Source: Daejeonella sp.
Lineage (GTDB): Bacteria; Bacteroidota; Bacteroidia; Sphingobacteriales; Sphingobacteriaceae
Assembly: GCF_017495225.1 (NCBI RefSeq)
Contig: NZ_JAFEIG010000011.1
Location: 1-64,000, forward strand
Direction: 5' to 3'
DNA: 64,000 bases
Within the stretch, counting starts at the first letter, position 1; the number at the start of each line of letters is the position of its first letter. The notes beneath the pieces are model-generated. The model saw nothing but the letters and a program-made list of their open reading frames with translations, searched no databases and was not told the DNA's origin. The translations under genes and the position numbers were made by a program. Shown piece by piece: positions 17,615 through 25,903 of this stretch.

Positions 17615-17905
17615 ATGAGCACAAGAACTTGGAAAGAAATCAAAGATGAAGTTTACGGTAACCATGGGACACAACGTCGTGATCAGTTAGAACGCGAATT
17701 TGAATCATTTAAAATTGGAATTCTCCTGAAAAAAGCTCGGGAAGAAAAACATTTAACACAAGAACAATTAGCCATTTTGGTTGATAAAAAAAGAACCTAT
17801 ATCTCTAGAGTTGAAAACGATGGGAGTAATATGACTTTAAAAACATTATTTGAAATTGTAGAAAAAGGACTAGGTGGAAAGGTTAATATTTCAATTGAAA
17901 TTTAA
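17615..17905 (+). CDS. XRE-family HTH antitoxin (HigA-like)
   Basis: A 96-aa protein with a C-terminal Cro/C1-type helix-turn-helix (about residues 35-85; ILLKKAREEKHLTQEQLAIL, then TYISRVEND) preceded by a short charged arm. This is the usual partner of Gp49-like HigB toxins, and the toxin-first order fits HigBA. The gene is intact although the toxin is frameshifted, as expected if loss of the toxin is tolerated but loss of the antitoxin is not. It probably binds the palindrome at 17245-17262. Confidence 0.8.
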   Translation: MSTRTWKEIKDEVYGNHGTQRRDQLEREFESFKIGILLKKAREEKHLTQEQLAILVDKKRTYISRVENDGSNMTLKTLFEIVEKGLGGKVNISIEI

Positions 17906-17996
17906 CAATAAAACCAAATGCCCGATTTAGCGCAATGTTACTCCACTGTCCGGATAGTTAAGCGCCAGCGCTCTACGGATTACCCAATATTGGGAG

Positions 17997-18065
17997 TCTC
18001 ATGCTAGTGCACTGGAAAGTCAATGGATTATTGCTATTTTAAGATTTGCTTTTCCTAGCATGAGA
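17997..18065. repeat. Inverted repeat TCTCATGCTAG...CTAGCATGAGA in a 366-bp gap
   Basis: An 11-bp perfect inverted repeat (17997-18007 and 18055-18065) flanks 47 bases. The rest of the 17906-18271 gap holds AGCGC-CA-GCGCT near 17970 and a segment ending TTCGAAATGACGGG near 18130 that resembles degraded dispersed repeats seen in other Bacteroidota genomes. No gene is apparent. Confidence 0.5.
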
Positions 18066-18271
18066 TTTCTCCATGCCAGATATTAACAGGTAACAGAGCG
18101 ACATGAGAGGCATGTTCGAAATGACGGGTAGATTGAATGTAAATCCTAAATATTATTCAATGATTAATTCTTTGATTAGTTTTAATTCAAAAGAATTAAT
18201 ATAAAATATTTAGCTTTTATGTTTGTTTTTTTTTAAGTTTAGGTTTATAACTTTAATTTAAAGCAAATATC

Positions 18272-18574
18272 ATGAACAACTCAAATTTCAAAGGCATATT
18301 ATTGACTAATTATTCTTTTATTAATTATTCATTAGTTTTTGCTTTTATAGCGATATTTTTTTTCACGGAGAGAGAATCAGGATTTAGAGATACTGCATCA
18401 AATGTTATTCTAATATTAATGGTTTCTCTCTTAACCATAAAAATAGTAGGGACACACGGCCGTGTGTCTCTACTAAGGAATAGGGATGAAAATAGTTTAA
18501 AAATTATCTCCAGCATAATTATTAGAGTCTTATTGATTTTAGCAATATTGCTAGCCGTTTATTTTTTCTCGTAG
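18272..18574 (+). CDS. Small membrane protein with an in-frame palindromic repeat
   Basis: A 100-aa protein with three hydrophobic segments (about residues 15-30, 44-58 and 83-99). No family recognised. The third-party element is the notable part: codons 59-68 (VGTHGRVSLL) are encoded by a copy of the palindromic repeat that is tandemly arrayed just downstream, and its stop codon (TAG at 18572-18574) lies inside the first unit of that array. The protein may therefore be an older small membrane protein remodelled by repeats, or not expressed at all. Confidence 0.45.
   Translation: MNNSNFKGILLTNYSFINYSLVFAFIAIFFFTERESGFRDTASNVILILMVSLLTIKIVGTHGRVSLLRNRDENSLKIISSIIIRVLLILAILLAVYFFS
18446..18473. 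repeat. Single copy of the GTAGrGACACACGG palindrome inside a CDS
   Basis: GTAGGGACACACGG followed by CCGTGTGTCTCTAC: a 28-bp near-perfect palindrome. It matches the units of the downstream array but has GTAGGG instead of GTAGAG at the left edge. It inserts ten codons in frame into the 18272-18574 reading frame. Confidence 0.9.
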
Positions 18575-18834
18575 AGACACACGGCCGTGTGTCTCCTACG
18601 TATTATCAAATATCGTAGAGACACACGGCCGTGTGTCTCCTACGTATTATCAAATATTTTTGGAGACACACGGCCGTGTGTCTACGGATTATCAAATATT
18701 TTTAGAGACACACGACCGTGTGTCTCTACGGATTATCAAATATTTTTAGAGACACACGACCGTGTGTCTCTGCGGATTATCAAATATTTTTAGAGACACA
18801 CGACCGTGTGTCTCTACGGATCACCAAATAATAT
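18571..18834. repeat. Tandem array: six 44-bp units each holding a palindrome
   Basis: Units begin at 18571, 18615, 18659, 18703, 18747 and 18791, exactly 44 bases apart. Each has the palindrome (GTAGAGACACACGG/CCGTGTGTCTCTAC, or a close variant) plus a spacer like GGATTATCAAATATTTT. The first three have GGCC at the centre; the last three have GACC, so the array grew by copying of a mutated unit. The near-identical spacers and the perfect palindrome rule out a normal CRISPR. A reading frame at 18587-18793 is only the translated array. Confidence 0.95.
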
Positions 18835-18920
18835 AAATTGACATCAAGTCAACCATCTAACCTATAAAATAGATTAATTTAGTCCTTTATAATTTTGATC
18901 TACAATTGTTATAAAGTCCA

Positions 18921-20399
18921 ATGAAAAACGTTAAACTCATTTTCCCGCATCAATTATTTCAGTTTAACCCACTTTTTCAATTAGAAGGTCCCATTTATTT
19001 GGTAGAAGAGTTTTTATTCTTCAAACAATACAATTTCCACAAGCAAAAAATTACGTTTCATAGGGCCAGCATGAAGTTTTATCAAAAATTCATGTTGGAC
19101 AAGGGTTTTTCTATAAACTATATCCAATCAACTGATAATGAATCGGATATAAGGCTCCTAATCCCAAAATTACATGCCTCTGGCGTGGTTACGATAAGCA
19201 TAATCGACCCATGCGACAATTGGCTATTAAAGCGCATAAAAACCGCTTGCCAAGCCCTAAACATTCAAGTCAATGTCTTGGATTCGCCAATGTTTTTAAA
19301 TAGCAATGAGGATTTAGAGGCCTTTTTTAAGCCTACAAAAAAGAAATTCTTCCAGACAGAATTTTATAAGCAAGAACGCATCCGCAGGAATATTTTAATT
19401 GATCAGCATGGTGGTCCGGAAGGTGGGCAATGGACCTTCGACGTCGATAACAGAAAGAAATATCCCAAAAACAAAGCAATTATTCCTGTTGAATTCCCAA
19501 ACATCGATGAATTTACTAAAGAGGCATATCATTATGTAAATGAGCACTTTAGCAAGAATATTGGCGAACTGAGCGATTATTTTATCTATCCTATAGGTTT
19601 TGAAGCAAGCGAAAAATGGCTTCAACAATTTCTTGAAAAAAGAATGTCCGAATTTGGAGATTATGAGGATGCCATTTTACGACACGAAATCATCATTAAC
19701 CATAGTGTGATAAGTCCCATGCTAAATATAGGCCTCCTCACCCCTAACCAAATTATCACCCAATTAATAGATTATAGCAGAAAAAACAGCCTCCCAATCA
19801 ATTCGGTAGAGGGCTTTATCAGGCAAGTAATTGGCTGGCGCGAATTTATTCGTGGCGTTTATATCAGCAAGGGAACAGAAGAAAGGACTAAAAATTATTG
19901 GTCTTTTGACAAGAAAATTCCAGCTAGTTTTTATGATGGCACTACAGGAATTTTACCGATTGATGATACCATTAAAAAAGTCCTGAAAACGGGTTATTGT
20001 CATCATATTGAGCGACTTATGATATTGGGAAATTTCATGTTGCTTTGTGAATTTGATCCGGATGAAGTCTATCGTTGGTTCATGGAATTATTTATCGATG
20101 CATACGATTGGGTGATGGTTCCAAATGTGTATGGGATGAGTCAGTTTGCAGATGGCGGACTCATGTCGTCGAAGCCATACGTGAGTGGAAGTAATTACTT
20201 AATGAAAATGAGTGATTATCCCAAGGGCGAATGGCAAGAGATTTGGGATGCCCTTTTTTGGCGCTTTTTGGATAAACAACGTGTATTTTTCTTGAAAAAC
20301 CCAAGGCTAAGTATGCTGGTCAGAACTTTCGATAAATGGGACGAAAGCAAGAAGGCAATGATGCATGAAAAGGCAGATAAATACCTCGACCAACTCTAA
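18921..20399 (+). CDS. FeS-BCP-family (PhrB-like) photolyase lacking the iron-sulfur cysteines
   Basis: A 492-aa protein of the 'deoxyribodipyrimidine photolyase-related' family (COG3046), whose studied members repair (6-4) photoproducts. The N-terminal domain opens KLIFPHQLFQFNPLF. The FAD-binding half has GYCHHIERLMILGNFML, DAYDWVMVPNVYGMSQFADGG and KPYVSGSNYLMKMSDY. At that point family members normally have YCxxCxYd...ACPFN, supplying three cluster ligands; here the text reads SDYPKGEWQEIWDALFWRFL. The cysteines are absent and the loop is about ten residues shorter. No Cys occurs in the last 115 residues. Core FAD motifs remain, so it may still be active. It stands alone downstream of the palindrome array. 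Confidence 0.85.
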   Translation: MKNVKLIFPHQLFQFNPLFQLEGPIYLVEEFLFFKQYNFHKQKITFHRASMKFYQKFMLDKGFSINYIQSTDNESDIRLLIPKLHASGVVTISIIDPCDNWLLKRIKTACQALNIQVNVLDSPMFLNSNEDLEAFFKPTKKKFFQTEFYKQERIRRNILIDQHGGPEGGQWTFDVDNRKKYPKNKAIIPVEFPNIDEFTKEAYHYVNEHFSKNIGELSDYFIYPIGFEASEKWLQQFLEKRMSEFGDYEDAILRHEIIINHSVISPMLNIGLLTPNQIITQLIDYSRKNSLPINSVEGFIRQVIGWREFIRGVYISKGTEERTKNYWSFDKKIPASFYDGTTGILPIDDTIKKVLKTGYCHHIERLMILGNFMLLCEFDPDEVYRWFMELFIDAYDWVMVPNVYGMSQFADGGLMSSKPYVSGSNYLMKMSDYPKGEWQEIWDALFWRFLDKQRVFFLKNPRLSMLVRTFDKWDESKKAMMHEKADKYLDQL

Positions 20400-20759
20400 A
20401 AAAGGTCAAAAGAGCCTAAAAAAGGAATTGATTAAGTCCAAAATATGTCATTTAAGTGTCATTTACTGCTCCTCTAATTAAAAAAAATAGCTAAAAACAG
20501 CTTCTAGAAGAAAATTAACTGGTGTAAAAACTCAAATTTTATACCTATTGTTATTTCTGTTTTATTCTAGGTTAATAATTTCATGTTCAAACACTTAATT
20601 AATAAATCTATAGCTAAAATATAGATTAGAATAAACAAAAAATGATAGATATTTCTATTTAAGCTGTAAAAATATGCCTTGTTTGATCATTTAGAATGAT
20701 TTTGAAAAAATATGATAAGAAAGAAATAATAATAATTTTGAAGAATAAAATATAAATAA
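20400..20759. other. AT-rich intergenic region without recognised features
   Basis: 360 bases with neither coding potential nor a clear hairpin. It probably carries the promoter of the beta-propeller lipoprotein gene, but no TAnnTTTG box stands out. Confidence 0.5.
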
Positions 20760-21773
20760 ATGAATAAGAAAATTTCAATTTTAGGATTATTTATTGCTTT
20801 TTCAGCAATATTATTAAACTCATGTAAAAAGAATGATAGTGACACAGTAAATTATGAGGAGAGTGTAGTGGTAGCTAATCGAGGAGCTGGCAGCATTAGC
20901 TTCATCGATCCAAATTCAAACATGGTTACCAGAACCCTATCAATTGCGGGTTCAGAACCAATGTATGTTGTTTATGTTGCAGCTAATGATAGACTTTATG
21001 TTGGGGATAGAGCTGGCAAAAAAGTTCATATCGTTAATCCGAATTCAAAAGTGGTTGAAAGTGCTATCACGGTGGGGAACGGTGTTTTTCATATGTGGGC
21101 AGACGGACAAGGGAAGCAATTATGGGTAAACAATGATGTAGACAATACAATTTCTGTAATTGACCTAAAAACAAATACGGTTACAAATACGATTAAATTA
21201 GACATGAAACCACATGATGTATTTTTAACTAAAGATGGAACAAAGGCCTATGTGTCTATCTTAAACTCAGTTGCAACTTCGCCTGATAAAATTTATATGT
21301 ACTCTACGTCAAACTTTACCAAAACAGCTGAGGTAAATGTTGGAAAAGATCCACATTTGTACCATTTATCAAATTCAAACAAATTATTTGTGCCTTGTCA
21401 ATCAGGCCAAGTTTATACATTAAATGGAGATAATTTAAGTGTAAGCTCTAATAATGCATTCGTAGGAGCACATGGTATATTTCCTGCACCTAATCAAAAC
21501 ACTGTTTTTGTAACTAATATTTCAGGAGCACAGCTTTATTCGATCAATGCAAGTACTAACGCACAAAACGGTAATGCATTGGCTTCAATAAGTGCAACTC
21601 CACATAATTTAGTAGTTAATGAAGCAGGTAATAAATTATTTGTTACACATTCTGGTGCAACAGCTTCTACAGTTTCAACTTATACGGTAAATGGAACTAC
21701 CTTAAGTGCTGGTTCGAGTATAGCTACGGCGACTAATCCATTTGGGATTGCTTATTACAAGAGAAAAATATAA
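20760..21773 (+). CDS. YncE-like beta-propeller lipoprotein
   Basis: A 337-aa secreted lipoprotein: signal peptide with lipobox LNSC (Cys near residue 22), followed by KKND. The rest is a seven-bladed propeller of YVTN-type repeats: SVVVANRGAGSISFIDPNSN, RLYVGDRAGKKVHIVNPNSK, QLWVNNDVDNTISVIDLKTN. Such proteins bind surface or periplasmic ligands, and some YncE-like proteins bind DNA. No neighbour suggests the ligand. The gene is monocistronic and is followed by a strong terminator. Confidence 0.8.
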   Translation: MNKKISILGLFIAFSAILLNSCKKNDSDTVNYEESVVVANRGAGSISFIDPNSNMVTRTLSIAGSEPMYVVYVAANDRLYVGDRAGKKVHIVNPNSKVVESAITVGNGVFHMWADGQGKQLWVNNDVDNTISVIDLKTNTVTNTIKLDMKPHDVFLTKDGTKAYVSILNSVATSPDKIYMYSTSNFTKTAEVNVGKDPHLYHLSNSNKLFVPCQSGQVYTLNGDNLSVSSNNAFVGAHGIFPAPNQNTVFVTNISGAQLYSINASTNAQNGNALASISATPHNLVVNEAGNKLFVTHSGATASTVSTYTVNGTTLSAGSSIATATNPFGIAYYKRKI

Positions 21774-21823
21774 GTTATCAAATCATGGTTTTTTCCATGT
21801 AGCAATTATTGTTAATTATCAAG

Positions 21824-21868
21824 AATACGACCTATAAGCAAATTTATAGGTCGTATTTGTTTTTGGTT
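21824..21868 (+). terminator. Intrinsic terminator after the YncE-like gene
   Basis: AATACGACCTATAA (21824-21837) and TTATAGGTCGTATT (21844-21857) form a perfect 14-bp stem with a GCAAAT loop, followed by TGTTTTTGG. It lies about 50 bases beyond the stop codon. Confidence 0.8.
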
Positions 21869-21989
21869 TTTGAGATTTTTCAAAAAAACAAACCTCGATC
21901 CTTTTCCTTAGTAAAAAGTGCCTCCATTGCTCCCATTGTAGTTCACCATTTTTTAACCATTTTACCATATAAATTTCCATCTTTGTATC

Positions 21990-22874
21990 ATGGAAAAGTA
22001 CTTCAAAGTGATGATGGATGGCTATACTGGTTATGCAAATTACTTTATCAATGAAATTCTGAATCCGAGCTGGCATAATTATTTTTATTGGCTGCTTGGG
22101 GCTTCCATACTTATTTATTTGGCTGAAATTGCCTTTCCATGGCGTAAAAACCAGTCCCTGATACGAGAACATTTTTGGCTCGATATTTTTTACCTTTTTT
22201 GGAACTACTTTCTATTCTCGCTCATTGCCTATAATGCCCTTTCGATGGTAGCAGTGGAGGCTTTTAATGATTTTATTGGCTTATTCGGAATTAGCAATTT
22301 AGTTGCAATTCAAGTCGGGAGCCTACCTGGATGGTCACAATTATTACTGATTTTTTTGTTACGTGATTTCATGCAATGGAATATCCATCGACTTTACCAT
22401 CATGTGGGTTGGATGTGGGAATTCCATAAAGTACATCACAGCACTAAAGAGATGGGTTTTGCTGCCCTCCTACGCTACCACTGGATGGAAAATATCCTCT
22501 ACCGAACACTAGAATACATTCCCCTAGCCATGATTGGATTCGGCATTAGTGATTTTTTCATTGTTCATATTTTTACGCTTGTAGCGGGTCAAATTGGTCA
22601 CGCTAACCTAAATATCCCTTTAGGAAAGTTAAAATACATCTTCAACGGGCCACAGATGCACCTCTGGCATCATGCTAAGGAACTTCCTGAGAGTCACCCA
22701 AACGGCTTTAACTATGGCATAACACTCAGTGTTTGGGATTATATTTTTGGCACATATTATTGGCCATCAAACGACGAAAACCTGCCTTTAGGCCTTCCTG
22801 ATGAAGAAAAATTTCCTGAAGATTTTGTGGGGCAAAATATAGAACCTTTTAGAAGAATTTTTAAGAGTAAATAG
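21990..22874 (+). CDS. Fatty acid hydroxylase / sterol desaturase family protein
   Basis: A 294-aa membrane di-iron oxygenase. Three histidine clusters are visible: HRLYHH, HKVHHS and HLWHHA, with further His in GHANLNI. There are about four membrane spans (for example YWLLGASILIYLAEIAF and LLLIFLLRDFM). Family members hydroxylate lipids or carotenoids (FA_hydroxylase, Pfam); the substrate is not evident. Met codons 8-9 are alternative starts, since the CATCTTTG sequence just upstream leaves almost no leader. In light- and singlet-oxygen-responsive regulons, similar hydroxylases sit near photolyases; here it lies between the two photolyase-associated groups. Confidence 0.8.
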   Translation: MEKYFKVMMDGYTGYANYFINEILNPSWHNYFYWLLGASILIYLAEIAFPWRKNQSLIREHFWLDIFYLFWNYFLFSLIAYNALSMVAVEAFNDFIGLFGISNLVAIQVGSLPGWSQLLLIFLLRDFMQWNIHRLYHHVGWMWEFHKVHHSTKEMGFAALLRYHWMENILYRTLEYIPLAMIGFGISDFFIVHIFTLVAGQIGHANLNIPLGKLKYIFNGPQMHLWHHAKELPESHPNGFNYGITLSVWDYIFGTYYWPSNDENLPLGLPDEEKFPEDFVGQNIEPFRRIFKSK

Positions 22875-23081
22875 GGAATCTTTTTTGTACAACGCCTTCA
22901 ATATTTTTGCCTCTATAGAACAATAATTAATTTTAATTATATATTTGTTCGCCTACGAAAAACATTCAAAATAATATTTGGTAAAATTTATTGAAGCGCA
23001 AGGAACTCAATCCAAGGCTATGTATTTACATAGATTAAGCTGTTTTCACTTGATGTAAAATTATTTATTAAAATTTTTAGG

Positions 23082-23243
23082 ATGGATTTAAAAGAGAATA
23101 CCCCAAATAGCAATCTCCCCAATTTACTCATTAAGACAATTCTGATACTATTATTCATTTATGGAGCCGCATACGCTCTTGGAGCCTTTGTTGCTCATTA
23201 TGAAAATGTTCAGGATGAAAAAAAGAAAGAGTTAAATAATTAA
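23082..23243 (+). CDS. 53-aa single-span small membrane protein
   Basis: MDLKENTPNSNLPNLL is followed by a hydrophobic helix (about residues 18-40; LILLFIYGAAYALGAFVAH) and a charged tail ending KKKELNN. No family recognised. It begins ATG after AGGATG, with GGA close to the start. Translation terminates cleanly 53 bases before the next lipoprotein gene. It may be an accessory subunit or an orphan. Confidence 0.5.
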   Translation: MDLKENTPNSNLPNLLIKTILILLFIYGAAYALGAFVAHYENVQDEKKKELNN

Positions 23244-23296
23244 TAGACTTTAGAATATATATCAATAATTACCAAAATGGTAATAAAATACATAAA

Positions 23297-23917
23297 ATGA
23301 AAAAAATACTACTTGCACTTCTCATCTCACATTCAATTATTTCTTGTAAAGGACAAAACAAAACTGAAAATCAGCAAACATCAGCAGCAGAAAAAACAAA
23401 CTCTGCAACGGAAGGTGCCACGTTTAATGATGATAGTGGATGCGACAAGCTTTCAAACTTATATGAAGCAATCCCACATTTAGGCAGCTACAAAGATTTA
23501 GTTTTTTGGCAAGTTAGTTGCTTCGAAAATGAGGATCATAAATTTCTTGAGGTAGTTTATGGAAGCAGAAATTCATCTGAAGATTTAAAAATTAAATTTT
23601 ATGATATTTCTGGTAAAAAGCCAACTGAAAACAATGCAATTTCCCAAGGAAAGGCGAATTTTAGCACCATAAATTATCCTAAAGAAGTATTTCATTGCTA
23701 TCCAAGTAAAATTAACCGCTTTGATAATGCAACAATTAATTTAAAGGGAATTAAATCTGAAAGTAATGATGTTGTTTATACAGCAACCTACAAAGATAAA
23801 ATCATGATTTCTGCATTGATTAGAGTTAAAAGTATAAAAGATGTAAATGATGTAGATAATTTCATGAAAGAATATTTAGAAAAAATTAATTTAGATAAGA
23901 TTATTAGTAATCCATAA
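23297..23917 (+). CDS. Hypothetical lipoprotein
   Basis: A 206-aa predicted lipoprotein: signal peptide with lipobox IISC (Cys17), then KGQNKTENQQ and a Ser/Thr/Glu-rich linker (about 20-50). The globular part has Cys residues at about positions 50 and 75 (DSGCDKL and QVSCFEN) that could form a disulfide. No conserved family recognised. It follows the 53-aa membrane protein with a 53-base gap. Confidence 0.55.
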   Translation: MKKILLALLISHSIISCKGQNKTENQQTSAAEKTNSATEGATFNDDSGCDKLSNLYEAIPHLGSYKDLVFWQVSCFENEDHKFLEVVYGSRNSSEDLKIKFYDISGKKPTENNAISQGKANFSTINYPKEVFHCYPSKINRFDNATINLKGIKSESNDVVYTATYKDKIMISALIRVKSIKDVNDVDNFMKEYLEKINLDKIISNP

Positions 23918-24129
23918 TTATCATTTAATTTCATTCTGAGACTATTTATAATTCTATAGCATAATTTATACTAATAAATTAAAATCACTAAAAACCTTTT
24001 CATAATACCATTGTTATACCCCTAAGATAATCCCAAAAGCATTTAACAGCTTCAAATTAAAATGTTAATGCCTATTTTCTTGTTGATTCAACAAAAACGA
24101 ATCAGATTGTATAATAAATAGCTATAAAA

Positions 24130-24399
24130 ATGAAAAGTAAATTACTCTGCCAAAGTTGCAGTATGCCACTTGAAATTGATCATGTAAAAGGGACTGAAAA
24201 AGACGGATCGAGAAGTAATGAATACTGTATTTATTGCTATGAAAATGGCCTTTTCAAGGACCCAAGCTTAAGTCTAGCAAAAATGCTTGATATCGTAGAA
24301 ACGCAAATGGAAAAGATGAATTTACCTTCAACAATCATTCAGTCTTCATTAAATAAAATTCCGAAACTGAATAGATGGCGAGTATTATCCGAAAAATAA
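24130..24399 (+). CDS. Putative zinc-ribbon protein (zf-ribbon_2 type)
   Basis: An 89-aa protein with CQSCSMP (residues about 7-13) and CIYC (near 36-39), the two knuckles of Pfam 'putative zinc ribbon domain'. The helical C-terminus includes AKMLDIVETQMEKMNLP. Such proteins are widespread in Bacteroidota and Firmicutes and are uncharacterised. It stands alone. Confidence 0.75.
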   Translation: MKSKLLCQSCSMPLEIDHVKGTEKDGSRSNEYCIYCYENGLFKDPSLSLAKMLDIVETQMEKMNLPSTIIQSSLNKIPKLNRWRVLSEK

Positions 24400-24904
24400 T
24401 TTTAATCATTAAATAAAATCCATCAAAAAATAAATATAAAACAATCATAATGAGAGTTTTATAAAAATCAGATAAATTCCATCCCTAATAAAAATTAAAA
24501 ACGCTTCAATATTTTTATCTGATTAATTCAAGCCAAAAAAATTAAAATACCAACCGGGAAAGGAGAGGAAGATCCCTTGGATATTGTGTGCTAGTTGAGT
24601 GCACAATATCTGAAGGTGATTTTCATGTAAATTTATTTTATTATATAGGTTTTTTTGAGGTCGCTGTGCACGTCCCCCTCTAGAGGGGGCTGGGGAGGAT
24701 TATTAAACAATTTTCCGGATAATCTTTGTAACGTACTAAAAAAATACTTTTTTGATTTAATACTGAAATGCGCTTACTAAATACAATTAATAAACGCTCC
24801 ACCTCCACCCTCAAATTTTACCTTAAAAAGAAATTTCATCCAATAAAAGATCTTAATTTCACCCCATTGAATTGTCTGATTAGCAAAACAATCCAAAAAA
24901 TGAA
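24400..24904. other. 505-bp intergenic region with two inverted repeats
   Basis: GATATTGTG (24580-24588) pairs with CACAATATC (24602-24610). CCCCCTCTAGAGGGGG (24674-24689) is a perfect 16-bp palindrome, flanked on the right by CTGGGGAGG. The latter motif looks like a dispersed GC-rich repeat in an otherwise AT-rich gap. No gene is evident. Confidence 0.6.
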
Positions 24905-25378
24905 ATGAGAAGACCTTGGAACCTAATTGACCCTCCTGTTTACAGCCTAGCTACCTATTGTGATGGTCAGGTAAACATGAATATATGCACCTATGTAACT
25001 GCCATAAGCATGGAGCCAAAAATCTATGCCATCGCTATTTACAAGAATACCAAGACTTTAGAAAATATGTATAACTCTGAACAGGCTGTTTTACAATTCC
25101 TTCATCCTGAGCAGTTTAAACTCGTCAAAAATTTGGGTCAGCGGACTGGTTTAAATTTTAATAAGCAAGCATATCTCAAGAAAAACAATTTACTAGAAAG
25201 TTGGAACGACTATGAGGTGCTAAAAAATACATCAGCACGCATTTTACTTCAGAAAATTGAGTTCAAAGAAACTGGCGACCATATATTATTCACCTTTAGG
25301 ACAGAAAAATACAAAAGCTATCATCCAGAAGTTTTAACTTCGGAGACCCTAAGGATTAAAAAAATTATCAGAGCATGA
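24905..25378 (+). CDS. Flavin reductase-like domain protein
   Basis: A 157-aa protein with the FMN-binding split-barrel pattern (NICTYVTAISMEPKIYAIAI, then TLENMYNSEQAVLQFL). It overlaps the TIGR03643 gene by four bases (ATGA). In other bacteria, short flavin reductase-like proteins with TIGR03643 and DUF2256 neighbours accompany FeS-BCP photolyases and are presumed to serve flavin supply or photoprotection. The enzymatic activity is inferred only from fold. Confidence 0.8.
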   Translation: MRRPWNLIDPPVYSLATYCDGQVNMNICTYVTAISMEPKIYAIAIYKNTKTLENMYNSEQAVLQFLHPEQFKLVKNLGQRTGLNFNKQAYLKKNNLLESWNDYEVLKNTSARILLQKIEFKETGDHILFTFRTEKYKSYHPEVLTSETLRIKKIIRA

Positions 25379-25644
25379 CCGAAGCAGAAACCGACCGTAT
25401 AATTGAAATGGCATGGGAAGATCGCACCCCATTTGAAGCGATAAAAATACAATTCGGCTTCAGCGAGTCTGATGTGATTAGCCTCATGCGAAAAGAGTTG
25501 AAGAGAAGCAGCTTCAATCTATGGCGCAAACGCGTAAACAGCGGTGTAAGTCAGAAGCACCTCCATAAACGCACTGATGAGATTAACCGCTTTAAATGCA
25601 CCTTGCAGCGCAATATTAGCATGAATAAAATCAGCAAACGCTAA
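25375..25644 (+). CDS. TIGR03643 family protein
   Basis: An 89-aa basic protein: DRIIEMAWEDRTPFEAIKIQ, FGFSESDVISLMRKELK, SSFNLWRKRV, which is the TIGR03643 signature. The N-terminal half may be a small helix-turn-helix, and the C-terminus is rich in Lys/Arg, hinting at nucleic-acid contact. Members occur next to DUF2256 and photolyase-like genes; here DUF2256 follows directly. Function is not established. Confidence 0.85.
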   Translation: MTEAETDRIIEMAWEDRTPFEAIKIQFGFSESDVISLMRKELKRSSFNLWRKRVNSGVSQKHLHKRTDEINRFKCTLQRNISMNKISKR

Positions 25645-25782
25645 ATGAAAGGGGTAAAAAAAGAAAATCTACCCTCCAAAATTTGCCTTGTTTGTGGGCG
25701 CCCCTTCACCTGGCGTAAAAAGTGGGGAAAAGTATGGGAAGAGGTCAAATATTGTAGCGATAAATGCCGCAAAGGGAGATAA
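25645..25782 (+). CDS. DUF2256 mini zinc-finger protein
   Basis: A 45-aa protein: [14 protein letters not shown] and [10 protein letters not shown] supply four Cys for one zinc. This is DUF2256, normally found beside TIGR03643 and FeS-BCP photolyases. The ATG directly abuts the preceding TAA, so coupled translation is expected. Function is unknown. Confidence 0.8.
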   Translation: MKGVKKENLPSKICLVCGRPFTWRKKWGKVWEEVKYCSDKCRKGR

Positions 25783-25903
25783 GTCCTACAAAACCCAAAA
25801 AACCTGCATGCCCAGCTCATTTAAAAATTTTCTTAAATTGCCTTCTATATTGATTGTCTAAATAAAGGATTCAGAATAATTTTAAAGAAAGCCTAATAAC
25901 ATA

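Noticed and set aside
18587..18793. A 68-aa reading frame with recurring DTRPCVS
   Set aside because: It is translated repeat array, without independent coding evidence.
18571..18834. Possible CRISPR array (six regular repeats, period 44)
   Set aside because: The spacers are nearly identical, the repeat is a perfect palindrome and no cas gene is nearby; it is a tandem palindromic repeat.
24660..24700. Possible tRNA or rRNA remnant near CCCCCTCTAGAGGGGG
   Set aside because: No cloverleaf, anticodon arm or conserved rRNA sequence is visible; it is a short GC-rich palindrome.
25783..25903. Fluoride riboswitch upstream of the CLC gene
   Set aside because: The conserved GGNGAUGG/UUCGCC features of the crcB motif are not visible in this short AT-rich leader.
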